Part shown: positions 17,866 to 27,172 of the stretch, piece after piece
Layout of the letters: the number at the start of each line of letters is the position of its first letter
Numbering within the stretch: the first letter of the stretch is position 1
Assembly (NCBI RefSeq): GCF_015594845.1
Contig: NZ_JADNRK010000004.1
Coordinates: 114,450-178,449 of the forward strand
Direction of reading: 5' to 3'
Source: Alkalibacter mobilis
Lineage (GTDB): Bacteria > Bacillota > Clostridia > Eubacteriales > Alkalibacteraceae
DNA: 64,000 nt
Made by a program: the position numbers and the translations under genes
Notes under the pieces: generated by a model
The model's input: only the letters and a program-made list of their open reading frames with translations
The model's database searches: none
What the model was told of the DNA's origin: nothing

Positions 17866-18384
17866 ATGAATAATAAAAATGACAAGGGTTGGAACCCTTA
17901 TGTTGCAGGAGCTCTGAGCGGATTGGTCCTGATTCTTTCCGTAGCTGTTTCCGGCAATTATTTCGGTTCTTCCACATCCTTTATAGTTTTGCTTGGAATG
18001 CTGGAAAAGGCATTGATCCCTGAAAGATTTGCTCAGGTCGAATACTTCAACATCGTCAAAGCGGCATTAAGCTGGCAGGTAATGTTTGTCCTTGGCATAC
18101 TTTTAGGCGGATTCATAGCCTCGAAAATGTTTGGAGACTTCAAGCTCCAATCGATTCCAGATCTTTGGAAATCCAAATTCGGCACGTCAAAACCAAAGCG
18201 ATATCTCGTGGCTTTTATCGGCGGTACAATATCCATGCTTGGTGCAAGATTGGCGGGTGGCTGCCCTTCAGGTCAAATGAGTGCATCCATACTTCTGTCA
18301 GTAAGCGGTTTTGTTTCAATGATAATGTTTTTCATTCTTGGAATTATAGTTGCCAAATTGATCTACAGAGGAGGTGCCAGATAA
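17866..18384 (+). CDS. YeeE/YedE-family transporter, first half (second locus)
   Basis: A 172-aa membrane protein with about four or five hydrophobic helices and the motif LAGGCPSGQMSAS, whose cysteine matches the conserved YeeE pathway cysteine. It is one half of a split permease with the next gene, as in two-gene YeeE/YedE (PmpAB-like) systems. The ATG follows AAAAGGAGG. The likely job is movement of a sulfur compound; the operator at 17827 suggests a response to sulfide or persulfide. No TusA gene is linked, unlike the loci at 336 and 55176. Confidence 0.82.
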   Translation: MNNKNDKGWNPYVAGALSGLVLILSVAVSGNYFGSSTSFIVLLGMLEKALIPERFAQVEYFNIVKAALSWQVMFVLGILLGGFIASKMFGDFKLQSIPDLWKSKFGTSKPKRYLVAFIGGTISMLGARLAGGCPSGQMSASILLSVSGFVSMIMFFILGIIVAKLIYRGGAR

Positions 18385-18385
18385 T

Positions 18386-18910
18386 ATGACACTGGTTTAT
18401 GGATTGATAGCAGGGATCCTTTTTGGATTTTTACTTCAACGTGCAAGAGTAATTAGATATGACAAGCAGGTAGGTGCTTTGCTTTTAAAGGATCTTACTA
18501 TCGTTAAATTTATGTTTACAGCCATATTGGTTGGAATGGTGGGTATTTACCTGTTAGCGGATCTGGGAATAATAAGCGCAGGTGGCCGCTCTCTCGTTTT
18601 GGGTGGTACACTGATCGGCGGCGGACTGTTCGGAGCAGGCTGGGCTTTGATTGGTTATTGCCCGGGTACAGGTTGGGCAGCACTGGGTGAAGGCAGGGTC
18701 GATGCGCTGTTCGGATTACTTGGCGTATTTGCAGGAGGGATAATTTATTCCGAAGCATACCCGTTCTTTGCAAAAACGGTTTTAACCTGGGGAGATTTGG
18801 GAAACCCCACCATACCAGAAGCACTGGGCGTAAACCATTGGTTTGTCATCGTGCCCATGGTAATAGGTGTTTCACTTTTATTCAAACTGATAGAAAAACT
18901 TGGTTTGTAA
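18386..18910 (+). CDS. YeeE/YedE-family transporter, second half (second locus)
   Basis: A 174-aa membrane protein beginning MTLVYGLIAGILFGFLLQRA and containing ALIGYCPGTGWAALGEG with one conserved cysteine. At the position where the loci at 1647 and 55176 have SRFC, this one reads RARVIRY, so that cysteine is missing. The ATG at 18386 follows AGGAGG by about 11 nt; an in-frame GTG at 18374 overlaps the previous stop region. It is immediately after the first half and surely cotranscribed. Confidence 0.82.
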   Translation: MTLVYGLIAGILFGFLLQRARVIRYDKQVGALLLKDLTIVKFMFTAILVGMVGIYLLADLGIISAGGRSLVLGGTLIGGGLFGAGWALIGYCPGTGWAALGEGRVDALFGLLGVFAGGIIYSEAYPFFAKTVLTWGDLGNPTIPEALGVNHWFVIVPMVIGVSLLFKLIEKLGL

Positions 18911-18917
18911 TTTTACA

Positions 18918-18950
18918 GGGAGCCGTCACTTTTTTGACGACTCCCTTTTT
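18918..18950. terminator. Terminator between the second YeeE/YedE pair and the ThrE genes
   Basis: GGGAG..GTCA (18918-18928) pairs with TGAC..CTCCC (18935-18945), followed by a T run on the plus strand. Confidence 0.75.
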
Positions 18951-19420
18951 TATGTCTTCTTTTTCAAACGCATCAAACCTTTTAAAAAACTTTGTTTTCC
19001 GTATAAAAATATTTGAACAAAACTTGCCATGAGGATGATTCCAAATGCCATGGCTCCGACCTTTTGCAACAAAAGTGTCAAACCGCTTCCAAATTCCTGC
19101 ATGCGGTTGTTTATAAGGTGACTTGTAGTATAGTATAGGTCACTTCCCGGAATCAATGGGACCAACATCGGCACAAGGAACATGATCACAGGTGCCTTGA
19201 TTTTTCTCGCAAGTATTTCCGATATCAGAGAAGCACTCAACGTAGCTATAAAAAATCCCCCAATGATGCTGTCTCCAAAAATTTTTACTCCTAAAAATAT
19301 GGCCCATGTAACGGCGCCTCCCAAACCACAAAAGAACAGCTTTATGCCCTTGACATGAAACATTACAGCAAAACCCAACGACCCTAAAAAGGCCATTGCG
19401 ATCTGAATGGCATGAGTCAT
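18950..19420 (-). CDS. Threonine/serine exporter family, small subunit (ThrE_2, DUF3815)
   Basis: A 156-aa membrane protein, the short half of a split ThrE exporter: about four or five helices, with VPMLVPLIPGSDLYYTTSHL as the family stretch. The ATG at 19420 overlaps the stop of the large half (ATGA) and follows GGAGGTGG, so a longer frame starting at 19441 is rejected. Together the two genes cover the whole ThrE fold, which exports threonine/serine in corynebacteria. The substrate here is inferred. Confidence 0.87.
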   Translation of the reverse strand: MTHAIQIAMAFLGSLGFAVMFHVKGIKLFFCGLGGAVTWAIFLGVKIFGDSIIGGFFIATLSASLISEILARKIKAPVIMFLVPMLVPLIPGSDLYYTTSHLINNRMQEFGSGLTLLLQKVGAMAFGIILMASFVQIFLYGKQSFLKGLMRLKKKT

Positions 19421-20205
19421 ATTATCCCACCTCCAAACCAAGCCATAACCACCGCAAACCCAAATGAAATGGCCAAAGATCGGAGTATGGCATCACCCAA
19501 CCCCATTATTCCTGTTACCAAATCACCGTTTATCATATCCCTCAACGAAGTGGTCAACAATATGCCCGGAATCAGCAGCATGATATTGCCAATAATTATC
19601 TTGTCCATATTTTGACCCAAACCCATTTTGATCATAACTATGGCACCTATCCCTACGGCAGCGGAGGTAAAAAAGTTGATGACTATATTTTGCAGATCCA
19701 TCTTTCTTCCCAGCCTCAAAACCACTCTCAATACCAAGCCGCATAAGAAAGCCGTGATCCCATCATTAAAGGTTCCACCAAAAAAAATCGAAAAAGCTGC
19801 GGATATCAACCCATACGTAAAAAACATTGCTGTCTCTGAATAGCCTTCTGCATTTTTAATTTGATCTATGGCTTCCAGGAGTTCGGTCTCGTCTAAAGGT
19901 TTTGCACATATTTTTCTGGACAGGCGGTTGACTCTTTCGATCTTGTCAAGGTCGGTAATATACCTGGTGATTCTTCTGGTCTCGGTAAAAACATCTCCCT
20001 GAGGATCGTGTGCGCTTACGACTATGCTGGACGTTATGGAAAAAACATCCACCCGGCAAAATCCGTAAGCTTTTCCAATTCTCGTAACAGTATCTTCAAC
20101 CCTGTTTACCTCAGCTCCAGATTTCAGCAATATTTCTCCCAAATCCATTATGTACGTCAAAAGTTTTTGATTTGCTTCCAAAGTACTGTTTATCGCAACA
20201 TCCAT
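19417..20205 (-). CDS. Threonine/serine exporter family, large subunit (ThrE_1, DUF1212)
   Basis: About 262 aa. The N-terminal soluble part has the ThrE_1 pattern LLKSGAEVNRVEDTVTRIG, followed by FCRVDVFSITSSIV, then five or more membrane helices (FFTYGLISAAFSIFFGG, LLIPGILLTTSLRDM). The start is uncertain: the ATG at 20205 has a weak GAGG 8 nt ahead, and a GTG at 20221 overlaps the GNAT stop; the gene probably begins at one of these. It is coupled to the GNAT gene upstream and the small subunit downstream. Confidence 0.85.
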   Translation of the reverse strand: MDVAINSTLEANQKLLTYIMDLGEILLKSGAEVNRVEDTVTRIGKAYGFCRVDVFSITSSIVVSAHDPQGDVFTETRRITRYITDLDKIERVNRLSRKICAKPLDETELLEAIDQIKNAEGYSETAMFFTYGLISAAFSIFFGGTFNDGITAFLCGLVLRVVLRLGRKMDLQNIVINFFTSAAVGIGAIVMIKMGLGQNMDKIIIGNIMLLIPGILLTTSLRDMINGDLVTGIMGLGDAILRSLAISFGFAVVMAWFGGGII

Positions 20206-20215
20206 CTTTACAGCC

Positions 20216-20704
20216 TCACTCACATTTTTGGTATGCGATTCTTTCCGAACCGTCTGCAATATGTATTATTCCACATTCAACAAAACCCTTTTTCGCCAGA
20301 AACCTTCGCATGGGCAAGTTGTCTTTGTGGGTATCTATCCTTAAATTTTGGCATTTGCCAAAGCAATAGTCTACACAAAATCCTGCAACACCCCTTTTAT
20401 TCTTGATTGTTGCTATTCTATGGATCACACCATAGGGCTCGTCATTTATCCAGCTTCCCTGATAAATTTCTTTATATGTGGGATCCTCTTCGCCTAAGGC
20501 AAAATAAAATACCCCGAGTATTTCGTTGTTTTCCACACACAGATAGCTTTTTTCGTTTTTGATATCCTCCTTGATGATTTCAATGCCGGGATAACCATCC
20601 TTCCATTGATCAGGGTTGTTGTTTTTCCTCATGTACCTTACTGCATGCTCGTATATCTTTTTTATTTCACTTATATCTTCAAATACCGCTTTTCTGATAT
20701 TCAA
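20216..20704 (-). CDS. GNAT-family N-acetyltransferase
   Basis: About 162 aa. NIRKAVFEDISEIKKIYEHA at the start, then LCVENNEILGVFYFAL, VIHRIATIKNKRGVAG (acetyl-CoA binding loop) and the NLPMRRFLAKKGFVECG end are typical GNAT. The substrate is unknown. A TTG at 20704 lies about 11 nt after GGGAG; a second TTG at 20725 sits over the ribosome site. It is the first gene of a unit with the ThrE pair, so its substrate might be an exported amino acid derivative; this is inference from context. Confidence 0.82.
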   Translation of the reverse strand: MNIRKAVFEDISEIKKIYEHAVRYMRKNNNPDQWKDGYPGIEIIKEDIKNEKSYLCVENNEILGVFYFALGEEDPTYKEIYQGSWINDEPYGVIHRIATIKNKRGVAGFCVDYCFGKCQNLRIDTHKDNLPMRRFLAKKGFVECGIIHIADGSERIAYQKCE

Positions 20705-20764
20705 TTCAAAAATTTCTCCCTTCAATCACTTTTATCTTTTATTCTGCATCCTTAAGTCAGATTA

Positions 20765-22279
20765 TCATAATACATCCAAATCCTCGATCTCTGCCATAAT
20801 TTCTTTTTGTTTTTCATCAAAAATCAATTTTTTATTGTGCCGGTAGTAATCTTTTGATCCTTTGGAGCTGATGAACTTGGCACCGTAATAATTTGAAGTG
20901 AGTTCAGCCACCAAGACCAAAATTTCTCTGCCTTCACCATACACTTCTTCGACGAAACCAAACATGTTATGAAGCTTTTCTCCCACTGAAATGGCATTTT
21001 TCTTGACTTCTTCTACCCTTTTTTCAAATTCATGCCTCAAAGAATCAAAAGCCTCCTTATGCGAGATCCTATTATTGTTCTTCAGGGTGTCTTTATCTTC
21101 ATTCAAAGCTTTTATAACTTGGTGATAAATAAACTTTTTCTCATGTGATAAATTGCTTGCGGCTACCTCGGATTGCATCATCTTGTGCTGACTGTTCACA
21201 TGATTTTCCATGATGGATGAAACCTCCTTGCCGGCAATATCACAGTCTATTTTTATCTGTTTGAGCACTAGCACATACTCTTTCAAGAAGGCTTCGCGCA
21301 TTTCGTGTTTCCTCATTTCGTTCAGCACGGATTCCATTAAAAGCCCGATCAAAGACAATCTTTCATCAAAGCCGGCTTCTTTAGCCTTTTCTTTGACGCC
21401 TGATATAAAATTTCCGTTAAGGATCTCATCCACCTTGTAGTCTTTTCTGTATTTATTGTACAGATCATAATAAATCGAAAAATCCTTGGCCGCCCGTTTA
21501 TTTCTTATATACTGGCCTACAAGTTCTTCATTTACATCCAATTTCTCTTCTTCATACATAGTGATGGCTTCGGACAAGTCCTCCCATCCCCTTGCGGTTA
21601 TGTAGGATTTCCCATCTATGGAAGTTTCTATTGAGTAAAAATCATCTGTTTTGATATCCAGGTATGTCAGGATAGATCCGTGTATCCCTTTAGTAGAAGC
21701 GTATTTTTTCCACACGGAATAATCTTCTTTGACTTCCAATATTTTCAGCCTGTCCATTGTAACGATGTCGAACTCTCGTACGGATTTGTTGTATTCCGGA
21801 GGATTTCCGGCAGTTACCACCACCCATCCCTCTGGAACTTTGTGTCTGCCGAAAACCTTGTACTGCAAGAACTGTAACATTGCCGGAGCCAGTGTCTCAG
21901 AAACGCAATTTATCTCATCCAGAAACAATATCCCTTCTTTTTTCCCGCTGTCCTCCATAACTTCATAAACGGAAGCTATTATTTCACTCATCGTATATTC
22001 GGAAACCACATGATCTTTTCCACCGTAATTCTTATGTTCGATAAATGGCAGACCCAAGGCACTTTGTCGTGTATGGTGCGTCATGGAATACGAGACCAGG
22101 GCCAACCCCATTTCCTGGGCTATCTGCTCCATTATGGCGGTCTTGCCTATTCCCGGAGCTCCAAGCAAAAATATTGGCCTCTGTCTGACAGAAGAGATCT
22201 TGTATTCTCCAAAATCATCTTTTTTTAAATAAATTTTAATGGTGTTTTTTATTTGGTCCTTCGCTTCGGTTATATTCAT
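20765..22279 (-). CDS. MoxR-type AAA+ ATPase
   Basis: A 504-aa protein. Walker A is FLLGAPGIGKTAIMEQ near residue 40, Walker B is GILFLDEINCVSE, and the sensor region GNPPEYNKSVREFDIVTMDR is typical of MoxR ATPases. The C-terminal 200 residues form a charged helical part that I do not recognise. MoxR ATPases act as chaperones together with VWA-domain partners; the partner gene at 22276 overlaps this one (ATGA). The target is not known. It is the last gene of the LRR-VWA-MoxR operon. Confidence 0.85.
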   Translation of the reverse strand: MNITEAKDQIKNTIKIYLKKDDFGEYKISSVRQRPIFLLGAPGIGKTAIMEQIAQEMGLALVSYSMTHHTRQSALGLPFIEHKNYGGKDHVVSEYTMSEIIASVYEVMEDSGKKEGILFLDEINCVSETLAPAMLQFLQYKVFGRHKVPEGWVVVTAGNPPEYNKSVREFDIVTMDRLKILEVKEDYSVWKKYASTKGIHGSILTYLDIKTDDFYSIETSIDGKSYITARGWEDLSEAITMYEEEKLDVNEELVGQYIRNKRAAKDFSIYYDLYNKYRKDYKVDEILNGNFISGVKEKAKEAGFDERLSLIGLLMESVLNEMRKHEMREAFLKEYVLVLKQIKIDCDIAGKEVSSIMENHVNSQHKMMQSEVAASNLSHEKKFIYHQVIKALNEDKDTLKNNNRISHKEAFDSLRHEFEKRVEEVKKNAISVGEKLHNMFGFVEEVYGEGREILVLVAELTSNYYGAKFISSKGSKDYYRHNKKLIFDEKQKEIMAEIEDLDVL

Positions 22280-23616
22280 GATTTCACACTCCGTCCTTTT
22301 TCTTGATTTTTTATATCTTCACTTCTCAAAGTAAGTCTGATCGCCCATGGCGGAACCTTCCCGGAAATTTTCTCGTCCTCCACAAATACAAAGGCTACGT
22401 CGTAATCTGGTTTCCTGGTCGGAAATTTTCCATATCCATCGGTAAAATAAATGAGACCTCTTAAATTGTCAAATTCCCCATCTTCGATCAGTTGATCTAC
22501 ATAACTAAATACGGGTCTAAAATCAGTCCCTCCAAACCCGCACAAGGCAATGTTTTTCATATAAGCCTCGAATTCTTCGTCACTGGTTATTTTTATATCC
22601 TGTTGCACCTTTGCATCACACATGATAATGTGTATATTCACTTTTTTAAAGAAACTTGCAGAATTTTTCAAAATCGAATAAGTCTTGCTCAAAAAAGCCT
22701 CTACTACGTCACCTGCACAGGACCCGGATGTATCAATTGCGATAACAAAGTCTTTTATCTTTACATCTTCCCTATGTTCCAATGGTTCTATCAACGGCAT
22801 ATTGCCGTACAACTCCATGCCGTAGGTATAAAAAATATAATCGAATTCATCGTCATTGACCTCTATTTCTTCACCCAGCACTGCAAATTTTCTTAAAAAT
22901 TCTCCGTAATCGCGCCTTTCCCGGTTTACCTCTTTTATATTCTGAATAAGTCCTTCTCTTCCCTCTGCAAAATCCTTTGAAAATGTCTCCAAATCTGTTT
23001 TTATACGTTCACCTATTTCCTTCCATTCTTCCTGACGATCTTTGATATTTGATGTATCAAATTTTCTATTTTCGTTGTCTCTGTCCCAAAAATCGTGGTC
23101 ATCCCTGTAAAAAAGTTTTTCCAGTCTTCTGACTTCATCTTCATCAGATTTGTTTTCAATGAGAAAACTGTATATCTTTTCAATTGTCATTCCCATTCCC
23201 GACTTCTTTAATTTTGACAATTCTTTTCTTTGTTCTCCGTCCCTGGCCGTCTTAATGACTGCTTTATTTAATTCAAGGATCGAATTTTCCGCAGCCAAGT
23301 CCGATGCCAGGTTCCAAATCCTCGAGACTTTGTCATCTTTCATGAATGGATGTTGAAGGATGCAGTGAAAAATAGAGTGCAGATATATCCTCGCGACGCT
23401 CTGTCTGTCAGCCTTATAGTTTTCAATAACCTCTACAGGATTCAAGAAAAAAATTTCTCCGTTGGTTCCCATGTTATTTTGCGAAGCAGCCTTAAATTCC
23501 AGTCTGTAGAGAGCTCTATCCAGAAACCTGAAAGATACCATAAGATGATCTCTGGACATGTTAACTATTTTATACGCCAGTTCTTCACCTTTTTTTGTCT
23601 TCATTTCAACTTCCAT
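22276..23616 (-). CDS. VWA-domain protein with a DUF2201-like N-terminus (MoxR partner)
   Basis: About 446 aa. The N-terminal part has YLHSIFHCILQHPF, the place where DUF2201 proteins carry a metallopeptidase-like HExxH; here the Glu is Ser, so zinc peptidase activity looks unlikely. The C-terminal VWA-like domain has the MIDAS pattern IDTSGSC, GGTDFRP and YFTDGYG. The protein most likely binds the MoxR ATPase. The ATG at 23616 has GGGGTGA just upstream; a longer frame to 23646 overlaps the LRR gene. The middle of the protein is charged and helical. Confidence 0.82.
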   Translation of the reverse strand: MEVEMKTKKGEELAYKIVNMSRDHLMVSFRFLDRALYRLEFKAASQNNMGTNGEIFFLNPVEVIENYKADRQSVARIYLHSIFHCILQHPFMKDDKVSRIWNLASDLAAENSILELNKAVIKTARDGEQRKELSKLKKSGMGMTIEKIYSFLIENKSDEDEVRRLEKLFYRDDHDFWDRDNENRKFDTSNIKDRQEEWKEIGERIKTDLETFSKDFAEGREGLIQNIKEVNRERRDYGEFLRKFAVLGEEIEVNDDEFDYIFYTYGMELYGNMPLIEPLEHREDVKIKDFVIAIDTSGSCAGDVVEAFLSKTYSILKNSASFFKKVNIHIIMCDAKVQQDIKITSDEEFEAYMKNIALCGFGGTDFRPVFSYVDQLIEDGEFDNLRGLIYFTDGYGKFPTRKPDYDVAFVFVEDEKISGKVPPWAIRLTLRSEDIKNQEKGRSVKS

Positions 23617-23635
23617 ACTCTCACCCCGCCCAGAT

Positions 23636-24958
23636 TTAAAAATCAAGATCCCATTCTTCGTCGAGCTTGTTTAAAATGTCATCCAATCCAAAGTTTTTAT
23701 TTTTGTATTCCATCAAGTACATCAGTACGTTAACTGCTCCTCTTTTATTTGCTCTTTCTATCATTTCACTTATGTCCCGGGAATAAAAGTCATTTCCTCC
23801 AAAATATGCTGTTCCCTCTACGGAATCATCTTTCACTACCAAATTGAAAATCTCATCAAAGTGCTCTTTCGCATAATTATCATATGTTATTTTTGCGAAG
23901 TTTTTTACATCCTGCTTACCGCTGCAATAACCCATAGTCAAATTCAACCTTTGCTCTTCGTCAAATAAATACTGAAATACATTGTTCCCACCTGAGAAAT
24001 TTAAAATCATCTTTCCGGAGAGGACTTTTTTCAGCTCCTTTAGCACTTTCGGATCTTGGATGCAATCTCCTTCAATAGTTATTTTCTCCAACCTTGGGCA
24101 ATCACCAAAAGCCCATTCTCCTACTTGAGTCAGACTGCAGGGCAAATCGATCTCTACAAGTTTACATCCGTTGAGTGCATGGTGTCCCATCTTTTTTACA
24201 TCATTGCCTAATTTTAATCCCGTTAGCTTTTCACATCCCCAAAAGGACTCATCTTTAATGGCTTCGACCCCGTCCGGAACTGTGTATCCCCCTGAAATCC
24301 CCGGTGGAAATGTTTTTAATACTTTCTTGTTTTTATCAAATAGTATCCCATTTAAATCAGAGAAACTGGTGTTATGTGCCGAAACCTTTATCCTTTCAAG
24401 GTCGTTACACCCCTCAAAAGCATGAGGCCCTATATCAGTCAGTGATTTCGGAATATCGACTTCCTTCATCCCCATGCAACCTTTAAAGGCACCTCCGCCC
24501 AAGTGCTTTATGCCTTGATTCATCACTACTTCCTCAAGTTGCGTGCAACCCGAAAAAACATACCATCCCAACCTTTCTAGTTGATCGGGCAAAGTGACCT
24601 TTTTTAAACTAATGCATCTGCTGAAAGCAGCTTTTTCAATTATTTTTATCGTACTCGGCAAATGGATTTCTTCCAGTGCTTCACACCCGTAGAAAGCATT
24701 GGCGCCAATCTTGCCGATATGGCCTTTGAAAGTTACTTTTCTTAGCTTGGTACATCCTGCAAAAGCCCAATCCCCGATTTCTTTCAAGAATTCGGGCAAT
24801 TCGACTTCTTTCAGCTCAGAGCAATTTTCAAATGCCCTAGGTGATATTTTAACTACTTTAAGATTTTTATATTCATCCGGAATCATCAAAGCTTCACTTT
24901 TTTTAACTTTGCAAGCCATTAAAACAGCTTCATTATTTACGATTGCAAATTCGATCAA
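23636..24958 (-). CDS. BspA-type leucine-rich-repeat protein
   Basis: About 440 aa. It has roughly ten LRR_5 repeats of about 23 residues, with units such as IGDWAFAGCTKLRKVTF and IGANAFYGCEALEEIHLPS, then a C-terminal domain of about 110 residues (DDSVEGTAYFGGNDFYSRD...) that I do not recognise. There is no signal peptide, so it is probably cytosolic, unlike many BspA surface proteins. The start is probably the TTG at 24958, 8 nt after GGAGG; the ATG at 24973 overlaps that site. It heads the operon with the VWA and MoxR genes and may provide protein binding. Confidence 0.8.
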   Translation of the reverse strand: MIEFAIVNNEAVLMACKVKKSEALMIPDEYKNLKVVKISPRAFENCSELKEVELPEFLKEIGDWAFAGCTKLRKVTFKGHIGKIGANAFYGCEALEEIHLPSTIKIIEKAAFSRCISLKKVTLPDQLERLGWYVFSGCTQLEEVVMNQGIKHLGGGAFKGCMGMKEVDIPKSLTDIGPHAFEGCNDLERIKVSAHNTSFSDLNGILFDKNKKVLKTFPPGISGGYTVPDGVEAIKDESFWGCEKLTGLKLGNDVKKMGHHALNGCKLVEIDLPCSLTQVGEWAFGDCPRLEKITIEGDCIQDPKVLKELKKVLSGKMILNFSGGNNVFQYLFDEEQRLNLTMGYCSGKQDVKNFAKITYDNYAKEHFDEIFNLVVKDDSVEGTAYFGGNDFYSRDISEMIERANKRGAVNVLMYLMEYKNKNFGLDDILNKLDEEWDLDF

Positions 24959-25235
24959 AAATAACACCTCCATAGTGTATCTTTCATATGGGAATATTAC
25001 CCTATTTTACTTTTTTGACTCTTAAAAGACAGAATATCACATTTATTGTTAATTTCCATTTTTTGATAATTTGAAACAGTTTTGGTTCAAAACTGTTCAT
25101 TTCTTTATCTGCAGTTAAAAATCAAGTCGATCCTGTTCAATTCTTTTATTTTTCCAAAAACTTTTATCGATTTATGGAATTAGATTAAATTTGATCACAA
25201 GATTAAACTATATAAAAACGACCTAGGAGGTCCAT

Positions 25236-25559
25236 ATGCAAACAAAAGAATTGGCTGCTTTACTTAAACTGATTGATTTTAATGGATATGCTGCAGGCAC
25301 AACCAAAATGTACCTGTATTATATTTTTTTGAATCCTACCTCTGCTTGCACAAAATATTTTCATAAAAAATATGTATATAAAAAAATCAGTATTCAGGAC
25401 AATACATCTCACATTATATATTTTGACAGATCTCACGAGATTATTCAGTATCTTGAGTGCCATAAAATGATAATTTTCAAATCTTTTGAATACACTGACA
25501 GCAAAACCTTGACACCGTGTGCCATTCATGAAAAAGTCGCTTCTTTTATAAAACACTAA
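25236..25559 (+). CDS. Small protein of unknown function
   Basis: A 107-aa protein of no family I recognise. It has a strong ribosome site (CTAGGAGG, 6 nt before the ATG), is rich in Tyr, His and Ile, and ends CAIHEKVASFIKH. It is followed at 20 nt by another small gene on the same strand and is divergent from the LRR operon. Codon use looks like that of neighbouring genes. Confidence 0.6.
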   Translation: MQTKELAALLKLIDFNGYAAGTTKMYLYYIFLNPTSACTKYFHKKYVYKKISIQDNTSHIIYFDRSHEIIQYLECHKMIIFKSFEYTDSKTLTPCAIHEKVASFIKH

Positions 25560-25578
25560 AAAATAAAGGATGATCTTT

Positions 25579-25848
25579 TTGTCAGATAGAAGACTGGAAA
25601 AAATCATAAAAAAAATAGACCCACATCATTACGGGATCTACATGGGCAAGGAATATGGATACGTACTTGAAGTCAATTATTACGACAAGGTCGACCTGAC
25701 CATGGAAACCCGGGAAAAAGACTACGTTTTGGAAAAAATCACTCGCAAGGGAGTCATTTTAGAAAAAATATTTTTTGACAGACAAAATATTTTAAAACTG
25801 AATCTAAATGAAATCAAAATGAAAGTCAGAAAAAAGAATCCTTGGTAA
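25579..25848 (+). CDS. Small charged protein of unknown function
   Basis: About 89 aa, rich in Lys, Glu, Asp and Tyr, with no signal peptide and no cysteine. The TTG at 25579 lies 8 nt after AAAGGA; the ATG at 25570 overlaps that box. It is cotranscribed with the gene at 25236, probably as a two-gene unit. No domain was recognised. Confidence 0.6.
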   Translation: MSDRRLEKIIKKIDPHHYGIYMGKEYGYVLEVNYYDKVDLTMETREKDYVLEKITRKGVILEKIFFDRQNILKLNLNEIKMKVRKKNPW

Positions 25849-25932
25849 AAAACCCCAAGGCAGTTTTATCGATCTTACGATCGCCAACTGGTCCTCAGGG
25901 CAATATCTACTTATCATATCCTTTTTTGCCAC

Positions 25933-27054
25933 TTATTGAGCTTCAATTCTATCATTCACAGCTTTCCCCATCAATTTATAAGCAGTTGCAAATATCGGCA
26001 CTCCCAACAATATACCAGGTATTCCCATCAAGCCGCCGCCCACCATTACTGCTGCAAAAACCCAAATTCCTGGCAAACCCACGCTTTTACCAACCACTTT
26101 CGGATATATGACATTCCCTTCAAGTTGTTGCAAGACAGCAATGAATAATATGAAAAACAGAGCTTTTACCGGGTCTACTATTACTATCAGCAAGAAACCC
26201 ACACCGGCTCCGATATACGCACCTACCATTGGTATCAAAGCGGTAAGACCAATGACCGGACCGATCACGGATGAGTACGGAAACCCAAAAGCCAGCATCC
26301 CAAGGGTGCACAACACTCCCAAGATGACTGCTTCTTTAAACTGTCCGATAAAATACTGAGAAAATGACAAGTTTGCAGTATCCAGCACATAGTAGAATTT
26401 TTCTCTAGTGTTCTTGCTTAAATAAGCCTTGAATATCCGGTCAAACAAATTTATCAACTCGTCTTTGGATGCCAATATATAGATGGAGAAAATTGATCCT
26501 ACTATGATGTTGAAGATCGATCCGAAAATCGAGCCTACCACGCTTACAGTACCGCCAGCCCAATCTCCTATGATTTCCAGTCCTCTTCTCAATACACTTT
26601 CGCCGCTCATGTCCAATTCATTCACCCACTGTTTAAAAATCGGAAATTCTTCGGAGTATCTAAGGAACCAATCTACAAGTTTGTCGTAAAACACAGGGAA
26701 ACCTTTTATAAGCAAGTCAAAAAATTCGTTTATTTTTGGGATCAACAGCCTTGTAAATATAAAAACCACAAGAACCACTGTTACCAATGACAATATCAAC
26801 GTGACGATCTTTCTGGATTTTTGTATAAATCGATTTTCGCTGTTTGGAAAGTATAACTTGTTCAACCAAATGATCAGAAGGTTTAGAACATATGCAATCA
26901 TCGCTCCGAGGATCAGAGGATAAAATATTTTGTAGGCCACTCCCGCAGCGTTTGTCACGGTTTTTATATTCAATACGATCAGTAACACCAGGCCGGCAAT
27001 TAGAATGTGTTTTAAAGCGGACATGCTTTTGAATTGATTTTTTCCTTCTCTCAT
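25933..27054 (-). CDS. AI-2E family transporter
   Basis: A 373-aa membrane protein with about eight helices. The C-terminal part GLTALIPMVGAYIGAGVGFL, LEGNVIYPKVVGKSVGLPG and GIPGILLGVPIFA is the AI-2E (PF01594) signature. Family members move different small solutes or ions, and autoinducer-2 is only one case, so no substrate is claimed. The ATG follows GAAGGGAATC. It is divergent from the LytS gene. Confidence 0.9.
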   Translation of the reverse strand: MREGKNQFKSMSALKHILIAGLVLLIVLNIKTVTNAAGVAYKIFYPLILGAMIAYVLNLLIIWLNKLYFPNSENRFIQKSRKIVTLILSLVTVVLVVFIFTRLLIPKINEFFDLLIKGFPVFYDKLVDWFLRYSEEFPIFKQWVNELDMSGESVLRRGLEIIGDWAGGTVSVVGSIFGSIFNIIVGSIFSIYILASKDELINLFDRIFKAYLSKNTREKFYYVLDTANLSFSQYFIGQFKEAVILGVLCTLGMLAFGFPYSSVIGPVIGLTALIPMVGAYIGAGVGFLLIVIVDPVKALFFILFIAVLQQLEGNVIYPKVVGKSVGLPGIWVFAAVMVGGGLMGIPGILLGVPIFATAYKLMGKAVNDRIEAQ

Positions 27055-27172
27055 AAATGATTCCCTTCAATTTAAATTTCTATTTAAAAATATTTTACCA
27101 CATAATTGACAGCAGAATCTTTTTTAGACAATTTTTTAGGCCGCATGTCCAAAAATCACTCTGATCCAACTT

